From positions 1 to 64,000 of the forward strand of contig JBHJNQ010000002.1 in assembly GCA_050330635.1 (NCBI GenBank): a DNA stretch of 64,000 bases, given 5' to 3'. The notes under the pieces are model-generated. The model searched no databases. It worked only from the letters and a program-made list of their open reading frames with translations, and had not been told where the DNA came from. Each line of letters starts with the position of its first letter. The stretch's first letter is position 1. This DNA comes from CADEDH01 sp050330635 (lineage in GTDB: Bacteria > Actinomycetota > Acidimicrobiia > Acidimicrobiales > SZUA-35). A program made the translations under genes and the position numbers. Of the stretch, positions 43,534 to 54,503 are shown in pieces.

Positions 43534-43666
43534 AGGGTGCCTTCCACGGATCCGACGGGACGGTGCTCCCGAAGGGACGGTGCTCTGGGCGAGACGGTGC
43601 TCAAGAGGGTCGCTCGGTCGGACGATGCTTCCTCCATCTCGTGCCTCATTCTGCCGGAAAGAAGCG

Positions 43667-45151
43667 ATGAACGGCCGCTGCGAAACTGACCCCCTGGATC
43701 GAGCCACCGATGTGTGCGACTCGTGTTACGGCGAGTTCTGTGACGACTGCCTCGTCTACCCCAAGGGCCGTCGCCATCCGATCTGCACCGGGTGCGCCAT
43801 CGCCGTCGCCTCCGTGCGGGGTCAGCGCCCTCCCGATCTGCGGGGCTCCCGTAAGACGGCGAAGCAGCGGCGGGAGGATTTGCAGACCGCAGCCGATGAC
43901 GACGAGAACGTCTTCACCTTCTTCCGGCTCCCCGAAGCGACGGCGCCATCGGACGAGGGAGGAGTCCGCCGCCGTCGAAACCGTCGCCGGACCGACGCCG
44001 GTAGCGGACGGGTGCAGCCGACGGAACGCACCGGACCGGAGAACGCAGACGGTACCGCCGATGACGAACCGACCGACGGACGACGCTCGACGGGCAGCGC
44101 CAGCGAGCAGCTCGAGCAGCTGGCGACGACGAGCAGCGCCGAGTTCCCCACCGCCGGGGACGACCGGTCGCAGGACGCGTCGATGTCGCTGGCCGAGCTG
44201 ATCGAACGGGAAGGAGCGCGGGCTGTCGACCACACCCCGGTCGGGGCCGACCACACCCCGGTCGGGGCCGACCACACCCCGGTCGGGGCCGACCACACCC
44301 CGGTCGGGGCCGACCACACGGCGATCGACCCGGGGTGGGCACCCCCCTCGCCACCGCCGGCCCGGGCCCCGGTCCAGCTCGAGGCCGGTCGGCCCGCCGA
44401 GCCCGCCGCCCAGCGTTCCGCCCCCTCCTCCGAACCGGTGCCCGGCCCTGGCCCCCACGACCTCGATCCGGTCGCCGGTACGAACGCCGACGACCCCGAC
44501 CCGGTGGCCGACGGCTCGCTCCGGCCGGCCTTGCCGCCCCGACCCCGGCGCCGCAACGATCGTCCGACCGAGGAGCGGACCGAACGCCGGCCGGTGACCG
44601 AGCAGCGGGCGGAGCGCCGACCGGCGACAGGGCGCGTGGGCCCGCCCGCTCGCCCGCCGGTCACCAAGCGGGGTGGAGCGGTAGCGGACTGGCAGCGGAC
44701 CGGGCTACCGGAGCGCCGCCAGAACGACAGTGGGCCACGCCGCCGGACCGCACCGATGATCGGTGAGGTCCGCACCATCGGCGGTCGTCGCCGCACCGAC
44801 GCGGTCGAGCCGACCCCGGCCCCGACCGCCGCCCCCGACGACGAGGTGACCGGAAAGGGCAACGCCGTCGATCGCTTCGACGCCCGCCGGCCCCGTCCGG
44901 GGCCGCTCGCCCCGAGCGCGACGCCGGTGACCACCTACGCCGACCCAGCGACGCTCGACGCCGCGGCGGCGGGCGAGCCCGTCGCGTTGCCGGGTACCGA
45001 CACGAGCGGCACGACCTCGGCCGATGGCGCTCGCCGATCGGCCGACACCGACGCCAACGGCAACTGGATCCCGCCCGTCCTGCGAGGCATGGCAACCGAC
45101 GCCCGCCAGGCCAAGATCAACCTGCCGAAGCGGCGGCGGGACGAGGACTGA
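43667..45151 (+). CDS. Protein with N-terminal B-box-like zinc finger and long disordered tail
   Basis: A 494-residue protein, function unknown. The first 50 residues have a cysteine pattern like a B-box/treble-clef finger: GRCETDP, VCDSCYGEFCDDCLVYP, PICTGC. The remainder is hydrophilic and rich in Pro, Arg, Asp and Glu, with a heptapeptide repeat DHTPVGA (four times, residues about 188-215) and Arg-rich patches. No membrane segment in this frame. Such fingers in actinobacteria usually precede membrane segments, here absent. ATG 43667 has GGAAAGA eight bases upstream. It sits between purB and purA, divergent from purB. Confidence 0.75.
   Translation: MNGRCETDPLDRATDVCDSCYGEFCDDCLVYPKGRRHPICTGCAIAVASVRGQRPPDLRGSRKTAKQRREDLQTAADDDENVFTFFRLPEATAPSDEGGVRRRRNRRRTDAGSGRVQPTERTGPENADGTADDEPTDGRRSTGSASEQLEQLATTSSAEFPTAGDDRSQDASMSLAELIEREGARAVDHTPVGADHTPVGADHTPVGADHTPVGADHTAIDPGWAPPSPPPARAPVQLEAGRPAEPAAQRSAPSSEPVPGPGPHDLDPVAGTNADDPDPVADGSLRPALPPRPRRRNDRPTEERTERRPVTEQRAERRPATGRVGPPARPPVTKRGGAVADWQRTGLPERRQNDSGPRRRTAPMIGEVRTIGGRRRTDAVEPTPAPTAAPDDEVTGKGNAVDRFDARRPRPGPLAPSATPVTTYADPATLDAAAAGEPVALPGTDTSGTTSADGARRSADTDANGNWIPPVLRGMATDARQAKINLPKRRRDED
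44228..44311 (+). repeat. 21-bp tandem repeat, four identical copies
   Basis: Four exact 21-base units encoding DHTPVGA in frame, followed by a partial fifth. Being in frame and exact, it is a likely site of copy-number variation between strains. Confidence 0.95.
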
Positions 45152-45164
45152 CCTCCCTGGACGC

Positions 45165-46445
45165 CTACGCCCGGAGGTGGAGGAACTGGTCGCGGCCGGG
45201 GCCGGTGGAGACGAGGGTGACCGGAACGCCGACCTGCTCCTCGACGACCTCCAGGTAACGGAGGGCGGCCGGTGGGAGGTGCTCCGGCTCGGTGGCCGCA
45301 GTCAGGTCGGTCATCCAGCCCGGTAGCTCCTCGAACACCGGTACGGCCCGGTGGACCTCCGACTGGTGGTAGGGCAGCTTGTCGACCCTGACCCCGTCGA
45401 TCTCGTAGGCAACGCAGATCTTGACCGTGTCGAGGGCATCGAGCACGTCGAGCTTGGTGATGGCCAACTCGGTCAGGCTGTTGATACGCACGGCGTGGCG
45501 GAGCATGACGGCGTCGAACCAGCCGGGCCGGCGCCGGCGGCCGGTGTTCGTGCCGTACTCGCGACCCACATCGACCAGGTGGTTGCCCAGCTCGTCGAAG
45601 AGCTCGGTCGGGAACGGTCCGGCCCCGACCCGGGTGACATAGGCCTTGGCGATGCCGACGACGCGGTCGATGTGCTTGGGCCCGACGCCGGCCCCGGTGC
45701 AGGCGCCGCCGGCGGTCGGATTGCTCGAGGTGACGAACGGATAGGTGCCGTGGTCGAGATCCAGGAAGGTGGCCTGGGCCCCCTCGAACAGGACGTGCTG
45801 GCCGCTCTCGAGGGCCTCGTGGACCAGGTCGACGGTGTCGACGATGTGGGGTCGGAGGCCCTCCAGGCACTCCCCCAGCACCTTGTCGGCCAAAGCGTCG
45901 GGGTCGACCGGCAGCCGGTTGAACACCTTCGTCAGCACCCGGTTGGTGTTGTACAGGGCGCCGTCGACCTTCTTGCGGAAGATGTCCTCGTCGAGGAGAT
46001 CCTGGACCCGTATCCCGAGACGCATCGCCTTGTCGGCGTAGGCCGGCCCGATGCCTCGTTTGGTCGTGCCGAGCTTGGCCTTGCCCAGGTGGCGCTCGTG
46101 GAGGGCGTCGAGCTGCTGGTGGTAGGGCAGGATCAGGTGGGCGTTGCCCGACACCTTGACCTTGCTGACGTCGATGCCTCGCTTGGCCAACATGTCCATC
46201 TCGGCCAGCAGGACGAAGGGATCGACGACGACACCGTTGCCGATCACGGGGACGATGTGGTCGTAGAGCACACCGCTCGGCACCAGCTGGAGGGCGAAGG
46301 TCTCGCCGTCGACGACGAGCGTGTGCCCGGCATTGTGGCCGCCCTGGTAGCGGACCACCATCGACATCTCCTTGGCCAGGAGATCGGTGAACTTTCCCTT
46401 TCCCTCGTCTCCCCACTGGGTTCCAACCACGATCGTCGCAGGCAC
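45165..46445 (-). CDS. purA: Adenylosuccinate synthetase
   Basis: Makes adenylosuccinate from IMP, GTP and aspartate, the first step to AMP. A 426-residue enzyme with the N-terminal QWGDEGKGK P-loop-like motif, GGHNAGHT, GTTKRGIGPAYADKAMR, VLFEGAQATFLDLDHGTYPF and the C-terminal TGPGRDQ. GTG 46445 is the family start. TAGGGT (46453-46458, minus strand) lies seven bases upstream, so the mRNA is probably leaderless. Confidence 0.97.
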   Translation of the reverse strand: MPATIVVGTQWGDEGKGKFTDLLAKEMSMVVRYQGGHNAGHTLVVDGETFALQLVPSGVLYDHIVPVIGNGVVVDPFVLLAEMDMLAKRGIDVSKVKVSGNAHLILPYHQQLDALHERHLGKAKLGTTKRGIGPAYADKAMRLGIRVQDLLDEDIFRKKVDGALYNTNRVLTKVFNRLPVDPDALADKVLGECLEGLRPHIVDTVDLVHEALESGQHVLFEGAQATFLDLDHGTYPFVTSSNPTAGGACTGAGVGPKHIDRVVGIAKAYVTRVGAGPFPTELFDELGNHLVDVGREYGTNTGRRRRPGWFDAVMLRHAVRINSLTELAITKLDVLDALDTVKICVAYEIDGVRVDKLPYHQSEVHRAVPVFEELPGWMTDLTAATEPEHLPPAALRYLEVVEEQVGVPVTLVSTGPGRDQFLHLRA

Positions 46446-46452
46446 GGACCAA

Positions 46453-46458
46453 ACCCTA
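46453..46458 (-). promoter_or_regulatory. Leaderless -10 box of purA
   Basis: TAGGGT on the minus strand ends seven bases before the purA GTG, which would place the transcript start at the start codon. The remaining gap to clpB (to 46624) holds no supported gene. Confidence 0.6.
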
Positions 46459-46624
46459 GCGGGAAATGCCGGACCGCCTGCCGGCCCGACGGTCGAGCTG
46501 GGGCCGTGGGTCGCCGGGACCTTCGCATGGTGGGATCCTGGCCGACTGCGGCGCCGACCTCATCCCCTGATGACGTGCGTGCGGGCCGTCCGGGCGCTCC
46601 CGCAGGGGGTGTCGTCCAGTCCGG

Positions 46625-49138
46625 TCAGGTGATGTCGAAGGTGAAGGCGTCGCCCTCGACGCCGACCGTGACCTTCGACCCATCGTCGACGCTGTTGTCG
46701 AGGATCATGAGGGCCAGGCGGTCGGCGACCTCCTTTTGGATCACCCGCTTGAGGGGTCGGGCGCCGAACGCCGGGTCGTAGCCGATCTTGGCCAGGAGGA
46801 GTTTGGCCTCGTCGCTGACGTCGAGTGCGACACGCCGGTCGACGAGCCGGTTGGCCACGGCCCCCAGCTGGATGTCGACGATCCGCTTGAGGTCGTCCTC
46901 GGTCAGCTCGGCGAAACGGACGATGTCGTCGACCCGGTTGATGAACTCCGGCCGGAAGAAGTCCTTCGGTTCGCCGGGCAGGTTGGAGGTCATGATCAGC
47001 ACCACGTTGGTGAAGTCGACCGTCCGTCCCTGGCCGTCGGTCAGACGCCCATCGTCCATCAGCTGGAGCAGGACGTTGAAGACGTCGGGATGGGCCTTCT
47101 CCACCTCGTCCAGTAGCACGACGGCGTAGGGCCGGCGCCGCACGGCCTCGGTGAGCTGGCCCCCTTCGTCGTAGCCGACGTAGCCGGGGGGGGCGCCGAT
47201 GAGGCGGGACACGCTGTGCTTCTCCATGTACTCCGACATGTCGATGCGGACCATGGCCCGCTCGTCGTCGAACATGAAGTCGGCCAGCGTGCGGGCCAGC
47301 TCGGTCTTGCCGACGCCGGTGGGTCCGAGGAACAGGAACGTGCCGATGGGGCGGTGGGGGTCGGACAGTCCGGCCCTGCTGCGGCGGATGGCACTGGCCA
47401 CTGCCTCGACCGCCTCGTGCTGGCCGATGACCCGGTGGTGCAACTCCTCCTCGAGGCGAAGCAGCTTCGAGGCCTCGCCCTCCATGAGGCGGCTGACCGG
47501 GACGCCGGTCCAACGGCTGACGACCTCGGCGATGTCCTCCTCGTCGACCTCCTCCTTGAGCATCGTCTGCTCGGCCTGGAGGAGGGCGAGGGCGGCGGAC
47601 GCCTCGTTCATCTCCCGCTCCAGCTGGGGCAGTTGCCCGTAGCGGATCTCGGCCGCCCGTTCGAGGTCGGTCTCGCGTTCGACGGCCTGGCGGAGTCGCT
47701 CGTGCTCCTCCTTGAGGACCTGGATGCGGCCGATGGCGTCTTTCTCGTTCTGCCAGTGGGCCTTCATGGCCGCCGACTGCTCGTTGAGGTCGGCCAGCTC
47801 GGCCTCGAGCTCCGCCTGGCGCTCCTGCGACTGGGTGTCGGTCTCCTTACCCAGGGCGACCAGCTCCATCTCGAGCTGACGGACACGGCGCTCGACCACG
47901 TCGATCTCGGTCGGCAGGGAGTCGATCTCGATGCGGAGCTTGGAGGCGGCCTCGTCGACGAGGTCGATGGCCTTGTCGGGCAGGAACCGGCCGGTCACGT
48001 AGCGGTCGGAAAGCACCGCCGCCGCCACCAGGGCGGAGTCCTGGATCCGGACACCGTGATGGACCTCGTAGCGCTCTTTCAGTCCCCGCAGGATGGCGAT
48101 CGAGTCCTCGACGGTGGGCTCGCCCACGAACACCTGCTGGAAGCGGCGTTCGAGGGCTGGGTCCTTCTCGACGTACTTGCGGTACTCGTCGAGGGTGGTG
48201 GCCCCGATCATGCGGAGCTGGCCCCGGGCCAGCATGGGCTTGAGCATGTTGGAGGCGTCCATGGCCGAGTCGCCGCCGGCGCCGGCCCCCACGACGGTGT
48301 GCATCTCGTCGATGAAGGTGATCACCTCCCCCTCCGAGTCGGTGATCTCCTTCAGCACGGCCTTGAGCCGCTCCTCGAACTCTCCCCGGTACTTGGCGCC
48401 CGCCAGCATGGCGGAGATGTCGAGGGCGATGAGGCGCCGGTTGCGAAGACTCTCGGGCACGTCGCCCTCGATGATGCGCTGGGCCAGACCCTCGACGATG
48501 GCGGTCTTGCCGACACCCGGTTCACCGATGAGGACCGGGTTGTTCTTGGTCCGGCGGCTGAGCACCTGGACGACCCGACGGATCTCGTTGTCGCGGCCGA
48601 TGACGGGGTCGAGCTTGCCGGACCGGGCGTCCTCGGTCAGATCACGGCCGTAGCGCTCGAGGGCCTGGAACTGGTCTTCGGGGTTCTGGGAGGTGACGCG
48701 GTGCGAGCCCCGCACCTCCTTGAGTGCCTGAAGGAGATGGTCGCGGCTGACGTCGATCCGCTTGGCCGTGGCCCCGCCGGGGTCAGGGTTGGCCAGGCCG
48801 AGCAGGAGATGCTCGGTGGACAGGTACTCGTCGCCGAGCTCGGTCCGCACGGCGTCGGCGTCGGCCAGGACCCTGCTGGCCTGGCGGGACAGCCGAGGCT
48901 CGGAACCGTACGCCTTGGGCAGGCCACCGAGGGCCTCCTCGGTGGCGGACCGCAGGGCGGCCACGGGCCGCTCGACCTTCGTCAGCAGGGGCAGCACCAC
49001 GCCTTCGGCCTGGCCCAGGAGGGCGAGGAGCAGATGGTCGGGCGTGACCTCGGGATGCGACTCGGTGCGGGCCCGCTCGATGGCGGCAGCCACTGCCTCC
49101 TGGGTCTTGATGGTCCACTTGTTCGGATCGACAGCCAT
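46625..49138 (-). CDS. clpB: ATP-dependent disaggregase ClpB
   Basis: A hexameric AAA+ chaperone that extracts proteins from aggregates with DnaK. The 837-residue protein has the N-domain (1-150), first AAA+ domain with GEPGVGKTA and FIDEMHTVVG, the long coiled-coil middle domain (about 400-520), and second AAA+ domain with GPTGVGKTE and VVLLDEVEKAH. Length is slightly below the usual 850-870. A HAIR-like operator upstream (49169-49189) and the adjacent hspR point to repression by HspR with DnaK. Confidence 0.97.
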   Translation of the reverse strand: MAVDPNKWTIKTQEAVAAAIERARTESHPEVTPDHLLLALLGQAEGVVLPLLTKVERPVAALRSATEEALGGLPKAYGSEPRLSRQASRVLADADAVRTELGDEYLSTEHLLLGLANPDPGGATAKRIDVSRDHLLQALKEVRGSHRVTSQNPEDQFQALERYGRDLTEDARSGKLDPVIGRDNEIRRVVQVLSRRTKNNPVLIGEPGVGKTAIVEGLAQRIIEGDVPESLRNRRLIALDISAMLAGAKYRGEFEERLKAVLKEITDSEGEVITFIDEMHTVVGAGAGGDSAMDASNMLKPMLARGQLRMIGATTLDEYRKYVEKDPALERRFQQVFVGEPTVEDSIAILRGLKERYEVHHGVRIQDSALVAAAVLSDRYVTGRFLPDKAIDLVDEAASKLRIEIDSLPTEIDVVERRVRQLEMELVALGKETDTQSQERQAELEAELADLNEQSAAMKAHWQNEKDAIGRIQVLKEEHERLRQAVERETDLERAAEIRYGQLPQLEREMNEASAALALLQAEQTMLKEEVDEEDIAEVVSRWTGVPVSRLMEGEASKLLRLEEELHHRVIGQHEAVEAVASAIRRSRAGLSDPHRPIGTFLFLGPTGVGKTELARTLADFMFDDERAMVRIDMSEYMEKHSVSRLIGAPPGYVGYDEGGQLTEAVRRRPYAVVLLDEVEKAHPDVFNVLLQLMDDGRLTDGQGRTVDFTNVVLIMTSNLPGEPKDFFRPEFINRVDDIVRFAELTEDDLKRIVDIQLGAVANRLVDRRVALDVSDEAKLLLAKIGYDPAFGARPLKRVIQKEVADRLALMILDNSVDDGSKVTVGVEGDAFTFDIT

Positions 49139-49168
49139 GATTCGATTCTATCCAATAGGGGTCAAGAA

Positions 49169-49189
49169 CTTGATAATACTGCTATCAGG
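49169..49189 (-). promoter_or_regulatory. HAIR-like HspR operator upstream of clpB
   Basis: CTTGATA-N7-TATCAGG, an inverted repeat with the 7-7-7 spacing of the HspR site (consensus CTTGAGT-N7-ACTCAAG). It lies 30 bases before the clpB ATG. Confidence 0.75.
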
Positions 49190-49222
49190 TTTTCTGAGAT
49201 CCGACCATGAGGTCCGGGCCGC

Positions 49223-49603
49223 TCAGCGGCCCGGCCGGGATCGTCGATAGACCGTCACGCTCTGTTTGACGGGCACCAGGTCTCGCCGGTGGCGTTGCTC
49301 GGCCTCGGCCACGGCCCGGGCGCTCTGACGTCGCAGGTCGTCCAGTTCGGCATTCAGACGGGCCACCTCGGTCTCGAGCTCGATGACTCGCTTCACCCCG
49401 GCGAGGTTGAGGCCATCTTCGGTCAGGCTCTGGATGCGCTGCAGTTGCTCGATGTCGGCATCGCTGTATCGGCGGCTTCCGCCACCGGTCCGGGCCGGCA
49501 ACACCAGGCCCTTGCGCTCGTAGATCCTCAGGGTCTGGGGGTGGACGCCGGCCAGTTCGGCGGCGACCGAGATCACGTAGACGGCACGACGATCGGATTC
49601 CAT
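49223..49603 (-). CDS. hspR: HspR, MerR-family heat-shock repressor
   Basis: A 126-residue repressor. The N-terminal MerR helix-turn-helix reads ISVAAELAGVHPQTLRIYER with KGLVLPARTGGGSRRYSD, followed by a coiled-coil of about 40 residues. HspR binds HAIR operators with DnaK as corepressor. It is the last gene of dnaK-grpE-dnaJ-hspR, the classical actinobacterial order, and candidate sites exist before both dnaK and clpB. Confidence 0.95.
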   Translation of the reverse strand: MESDRRAVYVISVAAELAGVHPQTLRIYERKGLVLPARTGGGSRRYSDADIEQLQRIQSLTEDGLNLAGVKRVIELETEVARLNAELDDLRRQSARAVAEAEQRHRRDLVPVKQSVTVYRRSRPGR

Positions 49604-49678
49604 GCGGTCCGTCCTCCTCCACTCACGAGCCGGCAGGCGCCGGACCGTCTTGCATGTCGCAGCCGCAGCATCGTCCCA

Positions 49679-50821
49679 TCACCCCGCGGCCGCCGTCCCC
49701 AGGATGGTGTCCCGGGGCGAGGCGGGGGTGGCCGCCGCCAGCGACTCGACGGCCGCCCGCTGAGCGTCGGTGAGCTCGGTCGGTACATCGACCACGACGG
49801 TCACGACGAGGTCGCCGGTCGACGTGGCTCCCGCCACACCCTGACCCTTGACCCGGAACCGCTTCCCGCTGGGGGTACCGGGCGGGATCTTCAGGGTCAC
49901 GGTGCCACCGTCGAGGGTCGGCACCTTCACGTTGGCACCGAGAGCGGCCTCGGCGAACGTCACCGGCAGGTCGATCGTGAGGTTGTTCCCCTTGCGCCCG
50001 AAGAGGCGGTGGTGAGCCACGCTCACGGTGACGAACAGATCACCGGCCGGCCCGCCGTTACGGCCCGGTGTGCCGCGGCCCTTCAGTCGGATGCGCTGGC
50101 CGTCGCGGACACCGGCCGGGATCCGCACCTTGACCTGGCGGGGCTTGCGCTCGATGCCCGAACCGCGACACGTCGGACACGGTTCGACGATGACGCGGCC
50201 CCGACCACCACAGCGATCGCACGGCTGGCTGAACGAGAAGAACCCCTGGTTGTCGTCGACGACCCCCCGCCCCCCGCACCGTGGGCAGGTCTGGGGGGCG
50301 GTGCCGGGCGCCGCCCCGGAGCCGCTGCAGGTGTGGCAGGCGGCATCGGAGGTGAGGTGGATCGTGGTGGTGACGCCCTCCACCGCCTCGTCGAACGAAA
50401 GGTGCAGATCGGCCTCCAGATCGGCCCCCCGACGGGGCCCGGTGCCCGGGGCCGCCCGACCCCGTCCGCTGGCACCACCGCCGAAGAGGCCGCCCAGCAG
50501 ATCCGACAGGTCGCCCGACTCGAACCCGAACCCCCCGTTGGCCCCGGACCCGCCGGGCCCGCGCCCGCCGAAGCCGGGGCCCGCTCGGCCGAAGCGCCGA
50601 ACCTCGTCGTACTCCTTGCGCCGCTCGGGGTCGCCGAGCACGTCGTAGGCCTCGGAGATCTCTTTGAAGCGCTCCTCGGCCCGGGGGTCGTCGGGGTTGG
50701 CATCGGGATGGTACTGGCGAGCCAGCTTCCGGTAGGCCTTCGTCAGCTCCTTCTCGCCGACACCCTCGGCCACGCCGAGGATCTTGTAGAAGTCCTTCTC
50801 CAGCCAATCGTGTTGTGGCAT
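49679..50821 (-). CDS. dnaJ: Chaperone DnaJ
   Basis: The DnaK co-chaperone that delivers substrates and stimulates ATP hydrolysis. A 380-residue type I protein: J domain with HPD (YRKLARQYHPDANPD), a Gly/Phe-rich linker, four zinc CxxCxGxG-type motifs (CHTCSGSG, CPRCGGRG, CDRCGGRG, CPTCRGSG), and C-terminal substrate domains. Third in the heat-shock operon, 33 bases after grpE. Confidence 0.97.
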   Translation of the reverse strand: MPQHDWLEKDFYKILGVAEGVGEKELTKAYRKLARQYHPDANPDDPRAEERFKEISEAYDVLGDPERRKEYDEVRRFGRAGPGFGGRGPGGSGANGGFGFESGDLSDLLGGLFGGGASGRGRAAPGTGPRRGADLEADLHLSFDEAVEGVTTTIHLTSDAACHTCSGSGAAPGTAPQTCPRCGGRGVVDDNQGFFSFSQPCDRCGGRGRVIVEPCPTCRGSGIERKPRQVKVRIPAGVRDGQRIRLKGRGTPGRNGGPAGDLFVTVSVAHHRLFGRKGNNLTIDLPVTFAEAALGANVKVPTLDGGTVTLKIPPGTPSGKRFRVKGQGVAGATSTGDLVVTVVVDVPTELTDAQRAAVESLAAATPASPRDTILGTAAAG

Positions 50822-50854
50822 CTCACCTATCCACGTGCATGCGCTCGGCGCCGG

Positions 50855-51588
50855 TCAACCTCGTACCTTCACCATTGCCGGCCGGATGACCCGGCCCTTC
50901 CAGCTGTAGCCGGCCCGCATCACCTCGGCCACGACCTGATGACCCTCGTCACCCTCGCCCGGCTCGTGCATGATGGCGTCGTGGCGGGCCGGGTCGAAGC
51001 GGGCCGACTCGTCGTCGATCCGTTCGAGGCCCTCCCTGGTCAGGGCGTCGAGCAGCGCCACCCTCACCGGGACCACGTCGGTTACCCCGCTGGCGAGGGC
51101 GCCGTCGCAGGCGTCGAGGACGGGGAGGATGGCGTTGACCAACGACTCGTTGGCCCGCTCCCTCGCTTCGACCTCACGCTTGACCACAGCCTTGCGGTAG
51201 TTCTCGAAGTCGGCCTGCAGACGCCGGGACGCCTCCAGGAACTGCTCCCGCTCGGCCGTCACCCGTTCCAGATCGTGGACCAGGTCTTCGACCGAGATGT
51301 CGACCCCGGCCGGGGCTCCGTCGGCGTCAGCGTCCTCGCCATCCGGGCCCACGCTGTCGGTGCCAGCGCTGTCGGGGCGATCGGTGGCATCGACGTCGTC
51401 GACGTCGGGCGGGGCGGCGGTATGGGTCGAGGCGGCGGTATCGGCGTGACCGTTGGTGCCGTCGGATGGGGTGCCATCGTCGTCGGCCCAGGCGATGCCA
51501 CCGAAGCCAGCGGCCTCGGCAGCATCGGTGGTCGGGAGGTCGGCTCCGGGGGCCCGGGCTGCGCCGCCGGGTCGTTCCTTGCCGCCGC

Positions 51589-51592
<4 letters not shown>
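50855..51592 (-). CDS. grpE: Nucleotide exchange factor GrpE
   Basis: Releases ADP from DnaK. The 245-residue protein has a 95-residue acidic, low-complexity N-terminus, a long helix (LEASRRLQADFENYRKAVVK), the four-helix dimer region, and a C-terminal beta domain ending HQVVAEVMRAGYSWKGRVIRP. The start codon overlaps the dnaK stop by four bases. Confidence 0.95.
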
Positions 51593-53433
<1,841 letters not shown>

Positions 53434-53671
53434 GTTGCTTGTCTCCTACTGAGGGTGTTTCTCGCTTGAGGGGAAAGGGTGAACTCGTCCCGCCGGTGTC
53501 GCCGGCCCGGGGCGCTCGCCTACCGTTCTAGCAGTTCGTTGTGACAACCATACATACCTGAGTGTCATGTTGACAAGTTTTCTATCGGTCCAGCTCGCGG
53601 TGGCCATGAGCATCCGATGGTCATCCGTCTGGCCGCTGTCGGCGGCCGCGCCCGATTGCGAGGCCCGGCAG
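53434..53671 (-). promoter_or_regulatory. dnaK promoter with HAIR-like HspR operator
   Basis: On the minus strand CTTGTCA-N7-ACTCAGG (53557-53577) has the 7-7-7 layout of the HspR operator. TTGTCA inside it and TATGGT 18 bases downstream form a plausible promoter, so HspR would block RNA polymerase directly. The rest of the leader holds no gene. Confidence 0.65.
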
Positions 53672-53760
53672 ACCAAGCTGCGGCACGGCGTGTTCCTGGC
53701 GCCGTTCCACTCCGTCCGGGAGAACCCGACGCTCACCCCCGAGCGAGACCTCGAGCTATG
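53672..53760 (+). pseudogene. Remnant of an LLM-class oxidoreductase N-terminus
   Basis: The frame reads KLRHGVFLAPFHSVRENPTL then TPERDLEL, the typical N-terminus of flavin-dependent luciferase-like monooxygenases. The expected continuation (a WLDELGYDEAWIGEHH-type segment) is missing in all frames, and the sequence turns into unrelated codons before a stop at 53890. A decayed 5' fragment about 30 codons long. Confidence 0.6.
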
Positions 53761-53894
53761 GCGCATCTCGACCGTGGGCCTCCTACTGGCCGAGGCGGTC
53801 GACGGGAGCAGCAGCCCCGATTCTCTGACCCGGCCGGGCGCTGACACCCTGGGCCTGCCTCGGCTTCGGCGTGACGGCTACGCCCGGTGATGGC

Positions 53895-54338
53895 TCACCA
53901 ACCGTCGGGGGTGGCGGCGGGCACGGTCTCCATCGTTGCCGGGGCCACCACTTCGAGAGCCGCGAAGTCGGGCGACACGGCCAGCTCGTTGTGGACCATG
54001 CCCGAGGGGATGGCCATCACCCCGCCGGCCTCGAGCCGCACCTTGCGGCCGTCGGCGAAGGCCAGATCGACCCAGCCCGCCAGCACGTAGACGAACTGCA
54101 GGTCGCAGACGTGGTAATGCCAGCCGGTCGTCTCCATGACGTCGGTGGCCCGCATCACCTGGGCCCGGTAGGCCCCGCCGGTGGCGTCGGCCAGCCCGGT
54201 GTCGCGGTACTCGAAGAAGGCGCGGCGGCCGGTGTGGGCGAACACGGCGTCGCCGAGCTGTTGGCACAGGAACTCGGCTGCGGTGGCGCTGGTGGAAGTG
54301 GCGCCCGTGGAAGTGGCGGCGCTGGCGGTATCGGTCAT
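53895..54338 (-). CDS. Cupin-domain protein
   Basis: A 147-residue single-domain cupin. The conserved beta-barrel carries GWHYHVCDLQFVYVLAGWVD (metal-ligand His pair and Gly) and GGVMAIPSGMVHNELAVS (second motif with His). An N-terminal Ala/Ser/Thr-rich stretch is probably disordered. Its substrate is unknown; such cupins often act in small-molecule isomerisation or sensing. Divergent from the MFS transporter gene. Confidence 0.82.
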   Translation of the reverse strand: MTDTASAATSTGATSTSATAAEFLCQQLGDAVFAHTGRRAFFEYRDTGLADATGGAYRAQVMRATDVMETTGWHYHVCDLQFVYVLAGWVDLAFADGRKVRLEAGGVMAIPSGMVHNELAVSPDFAALEVVAPATMETVPAATPDGW

Positions 54339-54503
54339 GACAGATCCCCCTCGGTCGGTGGTGGCGACGCTAGCAGTCGGCCCCGGGCCGGAGCCCAGCC
54401 GATCGGATCCCTCGCCGCCGGGCTGTGGCACCGCAACGAGCACCCACGGGACCGACGGGCGGACGATGTGATCCGCATCGGGGCGGGCGGTAGCGTCGAG
54501 CCG

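Noticed and set aside
44228..44311. Possible CRISPR array at the 21-bp repeats
   Set aside because: Repeats are contiguous without spacers and encode a heptapeptide in frame. No cas genes are present in the window.
47216..49210. 664-codon plus-strand frame opposite clpB
   Set aside because: Leu/Asp-rich shadow of a conserved gene, no motifs and no ribosome site.
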